From Salimicrobium humidisoli (lineage in GTDB: Bacteria; Bacillota; Bacilli; Bacillales; Halobacillaceae): DNA of 64,000 nucleotides. Shown piece after piece: positions 40,282 through 48,584 of this stretch. The position numbers were made by a program, and so were the translations under genes. A model generated the notes under the pieces. That model saw only the letters and a list, made by a program, of their open reading frames with translations. It did not search any database and was not told the DNA's origin. Positions within the stretch are counted from its first letter, which is position 1, and each line of letters starts with the position of its first letter. Where the stretch lies: the NCBI RefSeq assembly GCF_002295105.1, contig NZ_NSGH01000013.1:1-64000 (forward strand), read 5' to 3'.

Positions 40282-41663
40282 ATTTTTGCTTCAGACTTTT
40301 TTGACAGGGTTTTGCCGGTGAAACCCGAAATAATTGTAAGAAGCGGGGAGAGGAGACAGAAAAAAGCGAACGGCAGATACTCAAGGACCGGTACGCCAAG
40401 CACCCCGGCCATAAATACTCCGCAGACACTCCAGGGAACGAGAGGATTGATCACCGTACCGGCGTCCTCCAGGGTACGGGATAGATTCTTTCTGGCAAGG
40501 CCGACTCTGTCATACACGTCCTGAAACGCTTCTCCGGTCAGCAGAATCGAAAGGTACTGTTCTCCGACCGTAACGTTGATTCCGATAGCTGTAAAAGCAG
40601 TGGCGATCGTAGCTGAACGCACGGACTGCAGCCCTTTCTGCGCACTTTGGAGAATGCTCGGTATTATCCCCGTAGTGAAGAGAAGACCGCCCAGAGCAAG
40701 GGCAAGGATGACGATGGAGATGGTGAAGAACATCCCGTTCATGCCGCCTCTTGAGAGCATATCCGTCAGCCCTTCGTTCTGTGTTTCAATCTCAAAACCG
40801 CTAAACCAGGAACTGAGTACTGCCCCCCACTCCATCGTTCCCCGTAAGCCTGCAATGATGGTGGCTGTAATACTCGTAACCGAAAGAGAAACGAAAGCCG
40901 GACGTTTGGTAACAGTGAACAGAACGAGCACAGCGAGAGGAATCCAGGAACTCCAGTGGATCAGGCCGGTACTTAACAGACCTTCTTCAAACGGAGATAA
41001 AGTGGTTCCGCGGCTGCTTCCCGGAGAAAGAAAAGCAAAAAGGATAAAAGTGATGATGAACGCCGGTACAGTAGTCCACATCATGTTTTTTATGTGATCG
41101 AACAGATCGACTTTCACTACGGTGGAGGACAGGTTGGTCGTATCGGACAGGGGAGACATCTTGTCTCCGAAAAATGCCCCCGAGACGATGGCACCGGCCA
41201 TAACTGCCAAAGAAAGGTCAGTGGTCTGTGCAGCTCCCATAAACGCTACTCCGACCGTAGCGGCTGTAGTGAACGAGCTGCCGAGAGCCACTCCTGTAAA
41301 GGCGGTGATGGTAAATACTAAAGCGTAGATGAACGGACCGCCTGTCAAAGAGAAGGCGACACTCATTAGAGCAGGAATAGTTCCGCTCGCCATCCAGCTG
41401 GCTATCAAAATCCCGATAACGAAAAAGAGCAATACAGCCGGCATTCCGGATTGGGCTCCCTGTACCATCCCATGCTGTAATTGATCGAAGCGGAATTTTC
41501 TCATTGTACCGTAGGCTAAAAGAATAAGAATCCCTATGAGAATGGGAGTGTGTGGAGTACTTTCCAGACTTATAATGAAAAAACTGATGACTGAAATTAT
41601 AAAAAGAAGGACAATGACGGACTCGGTCAGACCCGGTAATTTTTTAGGCTGTAAGTATAACAC
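40269..41663 (-). CDS. nhaC: Na+/H+ antiporter NhaC family
   Basis: 464 residues, about 11-12 spans. Family blocks: GVALGSSFTTAATVGVAFMG, GAFFGDKMSPLSDTTNLSS (the conserved Asp/Ser/Thr cation site) and GINVTVGEQYLSIL. Electrogenic Na+ extrusion in exchange for protons, important at high pH or salt. GTG start with AGGAGG eight bases upstream. NhaC homologues also include malate-lactate antiporter MleN, so the substrate assignment is the family default. Confidence 0.88.
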   Translation of the reverse strand: MLYLQPKKLPGLTESVIVLLFIISVISFFIISLESTPHTPILIGILILLAYGTMRKFRFDQLQHGMVQGAQSGMPAVLLFFVIGILIASWMASGTIPALMSVAFSLTGGPFIYALVFTITAFTGVALGSSFTTAATVGVAFMGAAQTTDLSLAVMAGAIVSGAFFGDKMSPLSDTTNLSSTVVKVDLFDHIKNMMWTTVPAFIITFILFAFLSPGSSRGTTLSPFEEGLLSTGLIHWSSWIPLAVLVLFTVTKRPAFVSLSVTSITATIIAGLRGTMEWGAVLSSWFSGFEIETQNEGLTDMLSRGGMNGMFFTISIVILALALGGLLFTTGIIPSILQSAQKGLQSVRSATIATAFTAIGINVTVGEQYLSILLTGEAFQDVYDRVGLARKNLSRTLEDAGTVINPLVPWSVCGVFMAGVLGVPVLEYLPFAFFCLLSPLLTIISGFTGKTLSKKSEAKMEVS

Positions 41664-41780
41664 TGAAAAAACCTCCTGATGATTGATCGTTTGCTTTTAT
41701 GCTTAGACGCTTTTGTGTATTGAAGTGTATGAATTTACTATAGAGCAGGTGCGAAGCTGTGTCAACGAAGGAGGAAGAAA

Positions 41781-41825
41781 ATGAGGGAAAGCAAGAATCA
41801 CTCTAACTATTCACCCCGGATATAA
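41781..41825 (+). CDS. Possible 14-residue leader peptide before azlCD
   Basis: ATG preceded by AAGGAGG (strong, six to seven bases), coding for MRESKNHSNYSPRI and ending inside a TATAAT of the azlC promoter region. A candidate promoter (TTGTGT 41713-41718, 17 bases, TACTAT 41736-41741) lies upstream. It may be a real leader peptide or coincidence; the peptide holds no run of Leu/Val/Ile codons, which argues against classic attenuation. Confidence 0.3.
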   Translation: MRESKNHSNYSPRI

Positions 41826-41865
41826 TGTATAATATTAGAAAATATTACTGAAATGGAGGGATGAT

Positions 41866-42603
41866 GTGGCGGAGGTTAGTGAAAGAATCAACATTTCCGG
41901 CAGAGGAAAAATGTTCAGAAAAGGTTTCGTCGCCGGATCACCGATCATTTTTGGATACATACCTATTGCCCTTACTTACGGGGTGCTTGCTTATCAGTCG
42001 GGCCTTACTCTTTTTGAACTGACGTTCATGAGCGCGGCTGTGTTTGCCGGAGCTGCGCAATTTCTCGGAGTTTCGATGGTAGCTGCGGGGGTAAGCGCTG
42101 CAGAAATTATTATAGCCGTGTTCGTATTGAACTTCCGCCATTTTGTTATGAGTCTTTCTTTTGTAAACCAGATGAAAGCTCATGCGAAGAAGCGGAAACT
42201 TCCCCTTACATTATTTTTGACCGATGAAACATTTGCTCTTTCTTCCATTCATAAGAAAGAGGCGAAAGAACCTCACGCGTTCTGGTTTTACGGTGGAGTA
42301 ATGATGGCTGCGTACAGCGCCTGGGTACTTGGTTCCCTCGCCGGGGGTCTTCTCGGCAATGTCATGCCGAAAGCACTCAGTGACAGCATGGGAATCGCTC
42401 TTTACGCTATGTTTATCGGGCTCCTCGTACCTTCATTGAAGACATCCATAGCCGTCGGAGGTATAGCCGGGGCAGCCATGATTATCAACAGTACAGCTCA
42501 GTGGGCAGGGCTCACTGCCGGGTGGTCCATCGTCATAGGGACGATTCTTGGAGGACTGCTCGGTGTATTTCTCCTGCCTGATGAAGAGGAGGAAGAAGAA
42601 TGA
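41866..42603 (+). CDS. azlC: Branched-chain amino acid exporter large subunit AzlC
   Basis: 245 residues, seven or so spans. FVAGSPIIFGYIPIALTYGV, MSAAVFAGAAQFLGVSM and VFVLNFRHFVMSLSF are the AzlC signature. Works with AzlD to export branched-chain amino acids and their analogues. GTG start with TGGAGGG upstream. Overlaps azlD by four bases. A 14-codon reading frame with a strong Shine-Dalgarno lies 40 bases upstream. Confidence 0.93.
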   Translation: MAEVSERINISGRGKMFRKGFVAGSPIIFGYIPIALTYGVLAYQSGLTLFELTFMSAAVFAGAAQFLGVSMVAAGVSAAEIIIAVFVLNFRHFVMSLSFVNQMKAHAKKRKLPLTLFLTDETFALSSIHKKEAKEPHAFWFYGGVMMAAYSAWVLGSLAGGLLGNVMPKALSDSMGIALYAMFIGLLVPSLKTSIAVGGIAGAAMIINSTAQWAGLTAGWSIVIGTILGGLLGVFLLPDEEEEEE

Positions 42604-42896
42604 TCCTTTGGATGATTTTAGGAATGAGTGTCGTTACCCTGGTGCCAAGGTTCGCTCCGGTATTCATCATGGATAGACTTGACCTGCCTCCGTGGGGGAG
42701 AAGATGGCTTGCAGCTATACCCTACGCAGCCCTCGGAGCACTTATTATCCCTGGAATATTCACGGTGATAGACGGCAAGCCCTGGGCAGGCATGGCCGGC
42801 GGGGCGGCAGCTGTTCTTGCAGCCTGGCTGCGTGCCCCTATAATGGTCACGGTGCTGATTGCAATTATAACGGTACTTTTAATCAGCCATCTTTAA
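42600..42896 (+). CDS. azlD: Branched-chain amino acid transport small subunit AzlD
   Basis: 98 residues, three to four spans. MSVVTLVPRFAPVFIMDRL and RWLAAIPYAALGALIIPGIF are typical. ATG overlaps the azlC stop (ATGA), so the two are translationally coupled. Its stop TAA shares bases with the stop of the converging CDF gene. Confidence 0.92.
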   Translation: MILWMILGMSVVTLVPRFAPVFIMDRLDLPPWGRRWLAAIPYAALGALIIPGIFTVIDGKPWAGMAGGAAAVLAAWLRAPIMVTVLIAIITVLLISHL

Positions 42897-43759
42897 ACGT
42901 GATATGGTTCCGTATGAATATGAGCGTAAGAAATGTGATGATTCTTTTCGAGAAGTATTTCTATCTCATCCGTAATATCATGGGCTTTCTGGACGGTGAT
43001 GTCCGGAGATACGAGAATGATTACGTCGACGAGCGTTTCGTTACCCTGGAGCCGGGCTTTCACGTCAGCCACCTTCTTCACTTCGGGGTGGGACGAGATA
43101 GTCGATTTGATTTCATGAAGCTCATCTTCATCGAACCCGTCCGTTAACAGGTGCGTGGCGTCCGTGAAAATATCCCACGACGTTTTTAAAATAACGACGC
43201 CGACGATGACAGCTGCAGCTGGATCCATCCAGAGCATGCCGGACATCGTACCGAAAATACCAACTGCGGCTCCGATACTCACAAGAGCGTCCGACCGGTT
43301 GTCCTGGGCTGCGGCGTATAAAGCCCGGCTGCTCACCTGACGTGACAGTCGGAGGTTAAAACGGTACACACCGTACATAATGACCGCGCCTGCGACCGCT
43401 GTCCACCCTGTAAGCAGGGACGGCTCTCCAAACTGACGATTGACGATCGTTTCACCTGCCCCGAAAAGTACTTGAATACCGATAGTAGCCATAATGAAGG
43501 CAGCAATCAGTGAAGAAATGGTTTCAGCCCTGGAGTGGCCGTAGTGGTGATCGCTGTCCGGAGGTTTCCGGGAGATGCGCAGGCCGATCAGCACAGCCAA
43601 TGAGGCGATGATGTCCGTTGTATTATTTAATCCGTCTGCCCGTAAGGCATCGGACGATCCGATCTGTGCTATGATCAGTTTCGATATCGATAATACGATA
43701 TACGCGATAATGCTGACCCAGGCACCTGTTTCTCCTTTTTTCCACTGGTTGTTTTCCAT
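42893..43759 (-). CDS. Cation diffusion facilitator transporter
   Basis: 288 residues, six spans and a C-terminal cytoplasmic domain (about 205-288, LHEIKSTISSHPEVKKVADV). TM2 carries ADGLNNTTDI, giving Asn45/Asp49 and Asp42, instead of the HxxxD of zinc CDFs. Residues in this site set metal choice; manganese CDFs (MntE) are reported with Asn/Asp sites, so Mn2+ or Fe2+ export is a reasonable guess. DHHYGHSRAE follows TM2. AAGGAGAG upstream of ATG. Shares stop-codon bases with azlD. Confidence 0.9.
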   Translation of the reverse strand: MENNQWKKGETGAWVSIIAYIVLSISKLIIAQIGSSDALRADGLNNTTDIIASLAVLIGLRISRKPPDSDHHYGHSRAETISSLIAAFIMATIGIQVLFGAGETIVNRQFGEPSLLTGWTAVAGAVIMYGVYRFNLRLSRQVSSRALYAAAQDNRSDALVSIGAAVGIFGTMSGMLWMDPAAAVIVGVVILKTSWDIFTDATHLLTDGFDEDELHEIKSTISSHPEVKKVADVKARLQGNETLVDVIILVSPDITVQKAHDITDEIEILLEKNHHISYAHIHTEPYHV

Positions 43760-44030
43760 CGATTATCTCTCTCCTTACCATCCTTCTATCATAGCAAATA
43801 TACCATATGCAGGCGAACAGTATTAAAGAAAGAAGAAGAGACGAAATTGAAGCAATATTGCCAACAGGATAGAATTTCTGGAAGAAAAGCAGTGTGTGAT
43901 GAAAAGGCTTTTCGTCTAAATAGTTTTAAATTGAGATAATCCGGTTATTGTAAGTAGTGTGGTCGGAACAGTGCGTGGCCCGTCCACGGTACTGACACCG
44001 ACGAAAATATTGCTGGGAGGTATTATTTTT

Positions 44031-44633
44031 ATGGCAATTAAGCTGGCTGTTATTTACTACAGTTCCACAGGTACAAACTATCAGATGGCTAAGTGGGCGA
44101 AGGAGGAAGCTGAGAAAGAAGGAGCGGAAGTTAAGCTCGTGCGTGCTCCTGAACTTGCTCCTATGGCTGCTATTGAAAAGAACCCTGCCTGGAAAGAACA
44201 TTACGAAGCTACGAAAGATGTAGTCCCTGAAGCGAAAGTGGAAGATCTGGAATGGGCAGATGCGTTTGTTTTCAGTTCACCGACACGTTTCGGAAGCGTA
44301 CCTGCACAACTGAAACAATTCTTTGATATGGCAGGTGGCCTATGGGCTCAAGGAAAACTTGTCAACAAAGTGGCGACAGCCATGTCTTCCGCTCAAAACC
44401 CTCACGGAGGTCAGGAAGCGACCATTCTGAACATTTATACCACTATGTATCACTGGGGAGCCATCGTCGTACCTACAGGTTACTCGGACGATACGATTTT
44501 CGCCGCAGGCGGAAACCCGTATGGAACAAGTGTAAGTGTAGACGGCGAAGGCAATATGAAAGAAGATGTTGAAGGAGCAGTACGCCACCAGGCTAAACGT
44601 ACCGTGCAGATTGCAGAAAAAATAAAACAGTAA
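44031..44633 (+). CDS. wrbA: NAD(P)H:quinone oxidoreductase, type IV (WrbA)
   Basis: 200 residues, flavodoxin-like. FMN-binding loop YYSSTGTNYQMA and FSSPTRFGSVPAQLKQFFD with WAQGKLVNKVATAMSSAQ. Two-electron quinone reduction, protecting from redox cycling. Start ATG 44031 with GGGAGG ten bases upstream; the frame is open back to 43959 without a site. Upstream 43760-44030 has no other gene; a small CGTGG/CCACG palindrome lies at 43974-43988. Terminator follows. Confidence 0.93.
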   Translation: MAIKLAVIYYSSTGTNYQMAKWAKEEAEKEGAEVKLVRAPELAPMAAIEKNPAWKEHYEATKDVVPEAKVEDLEWADAFVFSSPTRFGSVPAQLKQFFDMAGGLWAQGKLVNKVATAMSSAQNPHGGQEATILNIYTTMYHWGAIVVPTGYSDDTIFAAGGNPYGTSVSVDGEGNMKEDVEGAVRHQAKRTVQIAEKIKQ

Positions 44634-44646
44634 AATAACCAGACAG

Positions 44647-44679
44647 GGCCGGCAGGAAAAAATTTCTGCCGGCCTTTTT
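44647..44679 (+). terminator. Terminator of wrbA
   Basis: Nine-base stem GGCCGGCAG/CTGCCGGCC with T5. Confidence 0.92.
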
Positions 44680-44788
44680 ATGTTTCAAAATAGAGGAAGC
44701 GGGTATATTATAATTAAATATTCAGAAAATTGTTGCTAAATCATCTTTTATCTTGCATAATGGAAAAAAGGATTGAGGGGGTAATCTC

Positions 44789-45031
44789 ATGAGGAAGCAA
44801 AAGAGTGTATACGTTCTTCGACGGTTCCCGGCATACAAAGGAAAAAATATTACTGCAAAACGAGAGTTGTCCTACGGTATTAAGCTGGCTTCCCGGTTAT
44901 TTCTGGACCAGATGGTATATGAATTCAACAAAAACCGCCTGGATGCCGCTATAAACGAAGCTATCGACAATGATGACAGAGCTGCTTTCGAGCGACTATC
45001 CGTACATTATCAGCCCTACACCTGGGAATAA
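44789..45031 (+). CDS. IDEAL-domain protein
   Basis: 80 residues. The C-terminal NRLDAAINEAIDNDDRAAFE matches the IDEAL domain, named for its core residues and found in Bacillales proteins; the N-terminal half is basic (MRKQKSVYVLRRFPAYKGK). Members have no established biochemical role; in Bacillus some are linked to competence or gene regulation. AGGGGG before ATG. Single gene followed by a terminator. Confidence 0.82.
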   Translation: MRKQKSVYVLRRFPAYKGKNITAKRELSYGIKLASRLFLDQMVYEFNKNRLDAAINEAIDNDDRAAFERLSVHYQPYTWE

Positions 45032-45049
45032 CATAAGTTCGGTCAACGA

Positions 45050-45083
45050 AAAGTGTACCTGCAACGAGTGGGTACGCTTTTTG
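45050..45083 (+). terminator. Terminator of the IDEAL-domain gene
   Basis: Stem AAAGTGTACC/GGTACGCTTT (one G-U) with a T5 tail. Confidence 0.8.
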
Positions 45084-45170
45084 TTATGTTTCGGAAGCTG
45101 TTATACAGGCGAATGGTTTCATGATATAGTAGGTAAGGATATTTTTTACAAAAAGGCGGGTACATATAAT

Positions 45171-46043
45171 ATGAAAAAATCTGTAGTGGCGGCAATTATA
45201 GCCCTGGGACTTCTGCTTGCCGGTTGTGCCGGTGAGAATACTGCGGAAGAGAACGGGGCTGAACCGGAGAAGTCCGGAGAGGAACAGACGAGCAGTAAAG
45301 GAAGTACAGACCAAAAGGACAGTAGTGGCGATAGTCAGTCCGGAAACGGTAATAAAGAGGAGTCGGGTCAGGACGATAGCGATGAAAATGAAAGCGGCGG
45401 AAACAAAGAGACAAATAAGAGCCGGAAAACCTCAGAAGATGGCAGTATGATCGAAGTAGAGGAGCCTGAAAGAATTGATGTAATAGTTAATAAGCAGAGA
45501 AAGCTGCCGGAAGGGTACGAAACTCCGAACCTGACCGTGCCGGATGTTCCGTTCTCTTTTGAAGAGTTTCATCCGAAAAAGCAGATGAGGAAAGTTGCAG
45601 CTGAGGCTCTCGAAGAGTTGTTCCAGGCAGCAGAAGAGGACGGTTTGGAACCTGTCGCTGCTTCCGGCTACCGTTCTTATGAGCGACAGAAAGCGATTTA
45701 CGAAAACTCCGTAGCGGAGAATGGGAGAGAATATGCGAATCGTTATTCCGCCAAGCCGGGAACGAGCGAGCACCAGACCGGGCTTGCCATGGACGTAACG
45801 TCTGCTGAAATGGGTTTTGGACTTGATGAGTCTTTCGTAAACACGGAAGAAGGTCAGTGGCTGAAGGAAAACGCGCACCGTTTCGGCTTCGTCATCCGTT
45901 ATCCCGAGGGCAAGTCGGATATCACCGGATACGCCTATGAACCCTGGCACCTGCGTTTTGTAGGAAAAGAGCTGGCGGGTAAAGTGCACGCGGAAAATGT
46001 GACGCTTGAAGAATATTTTGGGCTGTATCCTGCGAATCAGTGA
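45171..46043 (+). CDS. D-Ala-D-Ala carboxypeptidase lipoprotein (VanY/LdcB family)
   Basis: 290 residues. Lipobox LLAGC with Cys19, then a linker of about 80 residues rich in Glu, Ser, Gly, Asn and Lys, and a VanY/peptidase M15B domain from about 120. Zinc and catalytic residues: His201, Asp208 (SEHQTGLAMDV), Glu257 and His260 (YEPWHLRFVG). Trims the pentapeptide of peptidoglycan outside the membrane. Start ATG 45171 with AAAAGGCGGG ten bases upstream. The long hydrophilic tether would let the enzyme reach into the wall. Confidence 0.9.
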   Translation: MKKSVVAAIIALGLLLAGCAGENTAEENGAEPEKSGEEQTSSKGSTDQKDSSGDSQSGNGNKEESGQDDSDENESGGNKETNKSRKTSEDGSMIEVEEPERIDVIVNKQRKLPEGYETPNLTVPDVPFSFEEFHPKKQMRKVAAEALEELFQAAEEDGLEPVAASGYRSYERQKAIYENSVAENGREYANRYSAKPGTSEHQTGLAMDVTSAEMGFGLDESFVNTEEGQWLKENAHRFGFVIRYPEGKSDITGYAYEPWHLRFVGKELAGKVHAENVTLEEYFGLYPANQ

Positions 46044-46056
46044 AAATATGGATTTA

Positions 46057-46089
46057 AAAACTCCCGGGTTTCTCCAGTCCGGGAGTTTT
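46057..46089 (+). terminator. Terminator of the VanY-like gene
   Basis: Eleven-base stem AAAACTCCCGG/CCGGGAGTTTT. Confidence 0.9.
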
Positions 46090-46097
46090 GATGTGGG

Positions 46098-46718
46098 TCA
46101 GAGTGCCAGTCCGACACGCTTATTTTTATAGTCGGGAGAAATTATTTCGCGGACGGCGACCTCCGCTACATCAGGAACCGGAGCTCTTTTCCCGTTTTCG
46201 GGTAAAAAGTCAGCTTCTTCACGGAGAGGCCCCCCCGATTCTTCTTCCGGCAGATAAGTCGGACAAAGAATCGTCCAGATCCTGTCACTGTTTTCAAATT
46301 CCCGGTAAACTTTCTCGTGTTCTTTTGCAGCGAACGTAATTCTCCGTTTCGACTCGTCTGTCTGATATCTCAGCTTGCCTTCTTCCGTCCGGCTTTTCAG
46401 AATGCCCGCCGTACCAATCGTAACTATGCGAGGAATATTGTATTCCTTCATTATTTCGAGGCAGGTCGGAGTGAACTCCGATAACGTCGTCGTTTTATCG
46501 GTTCCAAGAGCACTGAAAACCACGTCTGCATGTTCCAGAGTTTTCCGGAGGACCTCCGGGTCCAGTACGTCCCCCTCTATACGGTTTATGTCGTCATTGA
46601 GAAGACCGGAAGCTTTCCTGCTGTCTCTGACGAGAGCGGAGACGGTGTGCTGCTCAGCAAGTTTGTTTGCAACTCTGTGGCCTACTCTCCCTGTCGCTCC
46701 TAGTATTGCTATGTGCAT
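46098..46718 (-). CDS. NAD(P)H-binding protein (NmrA/SDR-like)
   Basis: 206 residues, atypical SDR. MHIAILGATGRVGHRVANKL is the dinucleotide loop, followed by SALVRDSRKA and DVVFSALGTDKTT. C-terminal EVAVREIISPDYKNKRVGLA. Flavin reductase or redox-sensing roles are known for the family; no specific role here. Start at 46718 (minus), where AAGGAGG stands seven bases before the ATG; an upstream in-frame ATG would include it. Divergent from fumC. Confidence 0.86.
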   Translation of the reverse strand: MHIAILGATGRVGHRVANKLAEQHTVSALVRDSRKASGLLNDDINRIEGDVLDPEVLRKTLEHADVVFSALGTDKTTTLSEFTPTCLEIMKEYNIPRIVTIGTAGILKSRTEEGKLRYQTDESKRRITFAAKEHEKVYREFENSDRIWTILCPTYLPEEESGGPLREEADFLPENGKRAPVPDVAEVAVREIISPDYKNKRVGLAL

Positions 46719-46805
46719 ATGTATTCCTCCTTCTTGTGCTATCATTCCCGATCTACATGCAAATTAAGCGGTGTTCCAAGTTTTTGCGGAGTTTGCCTCA
46801 AAAAG

Positions 46806-46834
46806 GTGATAGTTCGATTGAAAGTTGATACAAT
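46806..46834 (+). promoter_or_regulatory. Promoter of fumC
   Basis: -35 GTGATA (46806-46811), 17-base spacer, -10 TACAAT (46829-46834) with an extended-10 TGA just before it. Confidence 0.55.
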
Positions 46835-46866
46835 TAAATGGAACCATTTTAAGGAGGGATCATCAA

Positions 46867-48258
46867 GTGGAATATCGTATTGAAAAAGACACATTAGGGG
46901 AAATGAAAGTACCGAAAGATAAATACTGGGCGGCCCAGACGCAACGGAGTAAAGAAAATTTTCCGATCGGTGACGAAAAAATGCCGAAAGAAATCATTGA
47001 AGGATTCGCTATCCTGAAAAAGAGTGCAGCACGTGCAAACGAAGAACTCGGTCTTCTGGAGAAAGACAAAGCGGATGCTATCGCTTACGCGGCAGATAAA
47101 ATTACGGCAGGCGAACTGGACGACCACTTTCCTCTCGTCGTATGGCAGACCGGAAGCGGAACCCAGTCCAACATGAACGTAAACGAAGTCATCGCTTACG
47201 TCGGCAGTGAATGGCTTGAAAAAGAAGGGAAAGAAACCCGTCTTCATCCGAATGACGACGTGAATAAATCCCAGAGTTCCAACGACACGTATCCTACAGC
47301 GATGCACATTGCAGCTGTACGTAAAGTGGAAGATGTACTGCTTCCGTCTTCGGAACAGTTGAAGAAGACATTGAAAGAAAAAATGGAAGCGTTTAACGAC
47401 ATCGTTAAAATCGGCCGGACTCACCTTCAGGATGCCACACCTCTGACCCTTGGCCAGGAGATAAGTGGATGGCACAGAATGCTTGAGAAAACGGAAAAGA
47501 TGCTGGCTGAAAGCATTACATACGTAAAAGAACTGGCCATCGGGGGAACAGCGGTCGGCACAGGTCTGAACGCTCACGTGGACTTTTCCGAAAAAGTTGT
47601 AACCTACATCAACAAGGATACGGGTAAAGATTTTATTTCGGCACCTAATAAATTTCATTCCCTTACTTCTCATGATGAACTAGTACATGCGCACGGTGCT
47701 GTGAAAGCACTGGCAGCGGATATGATGAAGATCGCCAATGACGTTCGCTGGCTCGGCAGTGGACCGCGTTCGGGGATCGGGGAAATTACGATTCCGGCTA
47801 ACGAGCCGGGGAGTTCCATAATGCCCGGAAAAGTCAACCCGACTCAAAGTGAGGCGGTCACGATGGTTGCAGCTCAGGTTATGGGAAATGATGCGACTAT
47901 CGGTTTTGCAGCAAGCCAGGGTAACTTCGAGCTGAACGTCTTCAAACCTGTAATTGCCTATAACTTCCTGCAGTCGTCCCAAATTCTTGCAGACAGTATA
48001 AAGAGTTTCGACGAACGCTGTGTACAGGGACTGGAACCGAATATGGAGAAAATCGAAGAATATCTTCGCGATTCGCTCATGCTTGTAACAGCTCTTAACC
48101 CGCACATCGGATATGAAAATGCTGCGAAAATAGCGAAAACCGCTTTCGAAAAGAATCAGAATCTGAAAGAAACGGCAGTAGAGCTCGATTTACTGACTGA
48201 AGAGCAGTTTGAGGAATATGTTAAACCTGAAGAAATGACGAAACCGAACGCAAAATAG
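46867..48258 (+). CDS. fumC: Fumarate hydratase, class II
   Basis: 463 residues, the normal size. Interconverts fumarate and malate in the TCA cycle, iron-independent homotetramer. Signatures: [25 protein letters not shown] with catalytic His186, and [15 protein letters not shown] with catalytic Ser317. GTG start with AAGGAGGG eight bases upstream; the frame extends farther but without a site. Own promoter and terminator. Confidence 0.96.
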   Translation: MEYRIEKDTLGEMKVPKDKYWAAQTQRSKENFPIGDEKMPKEIIEGFAILKKSAARANEELGLLEKDKADAIAYAADKITAGELDDHFPLVVWQTGSGTQSNMNVNEVIAYVGSEWLEKEGKETRLHPNDDVNKSQSSNDTYPTAMHIAAVRKVEDVLLPSSEQLKKTLKEKMEAFNDIVKIGRTHLQDATPLTLGQEISGWHRMLEKTEKMLAESITYVKELAIGGTAVGTGLNAHVDFSEKVVTYINKDTGKDFISAPNKFHSLTSHDELVHAHGAVKALAADMMKIANDVRWLGSGPRSGIGEITIPANEPGSSIMPGKVNPTQSEAVTMVAAQVMGNDATIGFAASQGNFELNVFKPVIAYNFLQSSQILADSIKSFDERCVQGLEPNMEKIEEYLRDSLMLVTALNPHIGYENAAKIAKTAFEKNQNLKETAVELDLLTEEQFEEYVKPEEMTKPNAK

Positions 48259-48280
48259 ACGGGGTAACAGAGAATTACAG

Positions 48281-48318
48281 AAGCCTGAGAGGGGAGCGGT
48301 CCCTTCTCAGGTTTTTTT
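48281..48318 (+). terminator. Terminator of fumC
   Basis: CCTGAGA-GGGG/CCC-TTCTCAGG stem followed by T7. Confidence 0.88.
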
Positions 48319-48358
48319 AATTGAATAGTTTATATCTTTTTGAATAAACATTAATGAT

Positions 48359-48367
48359 TGTGGATAA
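48359..48367 (-). promoter_or_regulatory. Single DnaA box
   Basis: TTATCCACA on the minus strand, exact match to the consensus. One isolated box; may be chance or a DnaA titration/regulatory site. Confidence 0.4.
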
Positions 48368-48421
48368 TTATTTCTCTTAATTATTAAAGGAAACAGGTAG
48401 TTTATAATTTTTTAAAATAAA

Positions 48422-48436
48422 ATGTCAACGTTTACA
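48422..48436. promoter_or_regulatory. cre-like site upstream of gltB
   Basis: ATGTCAACGTTTACA matches the cre consensus at 14 of 15 positions, about 60 bases upstream of the -35. B. subtilis gltAB is influenced by carbon supply, so a CcpA role is plausible. Confidence 0.4.
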
Positions 48437-48482
48437 ATGTTGTCGTAACAACGATCCATTAATTGGATAAAAATTAACCCGC

Positions 48483-48511
48483 GTGCAAAATTCCGTTTTT
48501 TATACTATAAT
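48483..48511 (+). promoter_or_regulatory. Promoter of gltBD
   Basis: -10 TATAAT (48506-48511) with a poor -35 GTGCAA (48483-48488) at 17 bases. A weak -35 fits a promoter that needs an activator such as GltC, which is inference. Confidence 0.5.
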
Positions 48512-48584
48512 TATGCAACACTACGAGAAACAGAATTTTCTCAATTTTATAAATAAACAATCGTTCATCAGGAGGTTTTAAAAC

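Larger units (their letters stand above)
48259..48584 (+). other. Intergenic region fumC / gltB (326 bases)
   Basis: No gene seen. It contains the fumC terminator, a perfect DnaA box TGTGGATAA at 48359-48367, a cre-like site at 48422-48436, a small GTTGT/ACAAC inverted repeat at 48439-48452, and the gltB promoter region. There is no gltC-type regulator in the gap. Confidence 0.7.
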
